A stretch of 54,303 nucleotides of DNA, from contig JABFSE010000019.1 of assembly GCA_013140765.1 (NCBI GenBank), positions 1-54,303 of the forward strand, given 5' to 3'. This stretch comes from Sulfuriferula sp. GTDB lineage: Bacteria; Pseudomonadota; Gammaproteobacteria; Burkholderiales; Sulfuriferulaceae. Of the stretch, positions 54,174 to 54,303 are shown in pieces (within the stretch, counting starts at the first letter, position 1; every line of letters starts with the position of its first letter). Under the pieces are notes generated by a model. It searched no databases and was not told the origin of the DNA. It saw only the letters and a program-made list of their open reading frames with translations. The position numbers were made by a program, and so were the translations under genes.

Positions 54174-54303
<130 letters not shown>

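Overview
The window is a dense bacterial chromosome segment with about fifty genes, mostly in short operons. The gene content points to a betaproteobacterium, probably in or near the Nitrosomonadales (Gallionellaceae or Sulfuricellaceae type). This includes a ybbA/ybbP pair divergent from a TesA-type esterase, LolC/LolD, HrcA beside HemH, a HemP/Bfd/Bfr iron cluster, CydP with CydABX, and many betaproteobacterial-looking proteins. The taxonomic call is inferred from protein resemblance only; no rRNA gene and no tRNA gene was seen.

Layout. 1-1580: the end of a CRISPR array (type I-E-like repeats, five copies seen) stopped by a decayed IS3-family element. 1587-10998: tesA, divergent ybbA-ybbP, nadK-recN, a hybrid histidine kinase and an NlpC/P60 peptidase. 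11132-16675: ubiB, lolC-lolD, a small unknown gene, a TRIC channel gene and lipA. 16680-21145: a MITE-like repeat, then the glycine cleavage operon gcvT-gcvH-gcvPA-gcvPB, whose H protein needs the lipoate made by LipA. 21146-22719: a small accessory patch with an unknown gene, an inverted repeat and a type II toxin-antitoxin pair. 22720-33338: ycaO, a glycosyltransferase, plsY, two unknown membrane proteins, hemH, hrcA, rsgA and mutS.

33456-42058 is largely about metals and redox. A candidate Fur site precedes hemP-bfd-bfr. Next comes a four-gene operon: outer-membrane protein, FMN-binding protein, ApbE flavin transferase and a membrane protein with paired histidines that looks like a di-haem cytochrome b. 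Then come a DUF2325 protein, a porin, a Fur/Zur-family repressor, and a COG0523 metallochaperone GTPase with two palindromes in front of it. Three consecutive transcription units in this stretch carry paired GCCAGCC motifs just before their start codons. 42141-42700 is a broken MNT-HEPN toxin-antitoxin pair. 42781-47632 holds yceI and a TonB receptor / periplasmic binding protein / diguanylate cyclase set.

The strongest candidate for a little-described system is 47623 to the right edge. A sigma-54 activator with the three-cysteine spacing of the sulfane-sulfur sensor FisR faces a near-perfect -24/-12 promoter. That promoter precedes cydP-cydA-cydB-cydX-ybgE-like, persulfide dioxygenase, truncated haemoglobin, rhodanese and the start of a sulfide:quinone oxidoreductase-like gene, all on one strand. 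The arrangement suggests a sulfide-responsive respiratory unit: sulfide and persulfide oxidation feeding quinol to a bd oxidase that tolerates sulfide.
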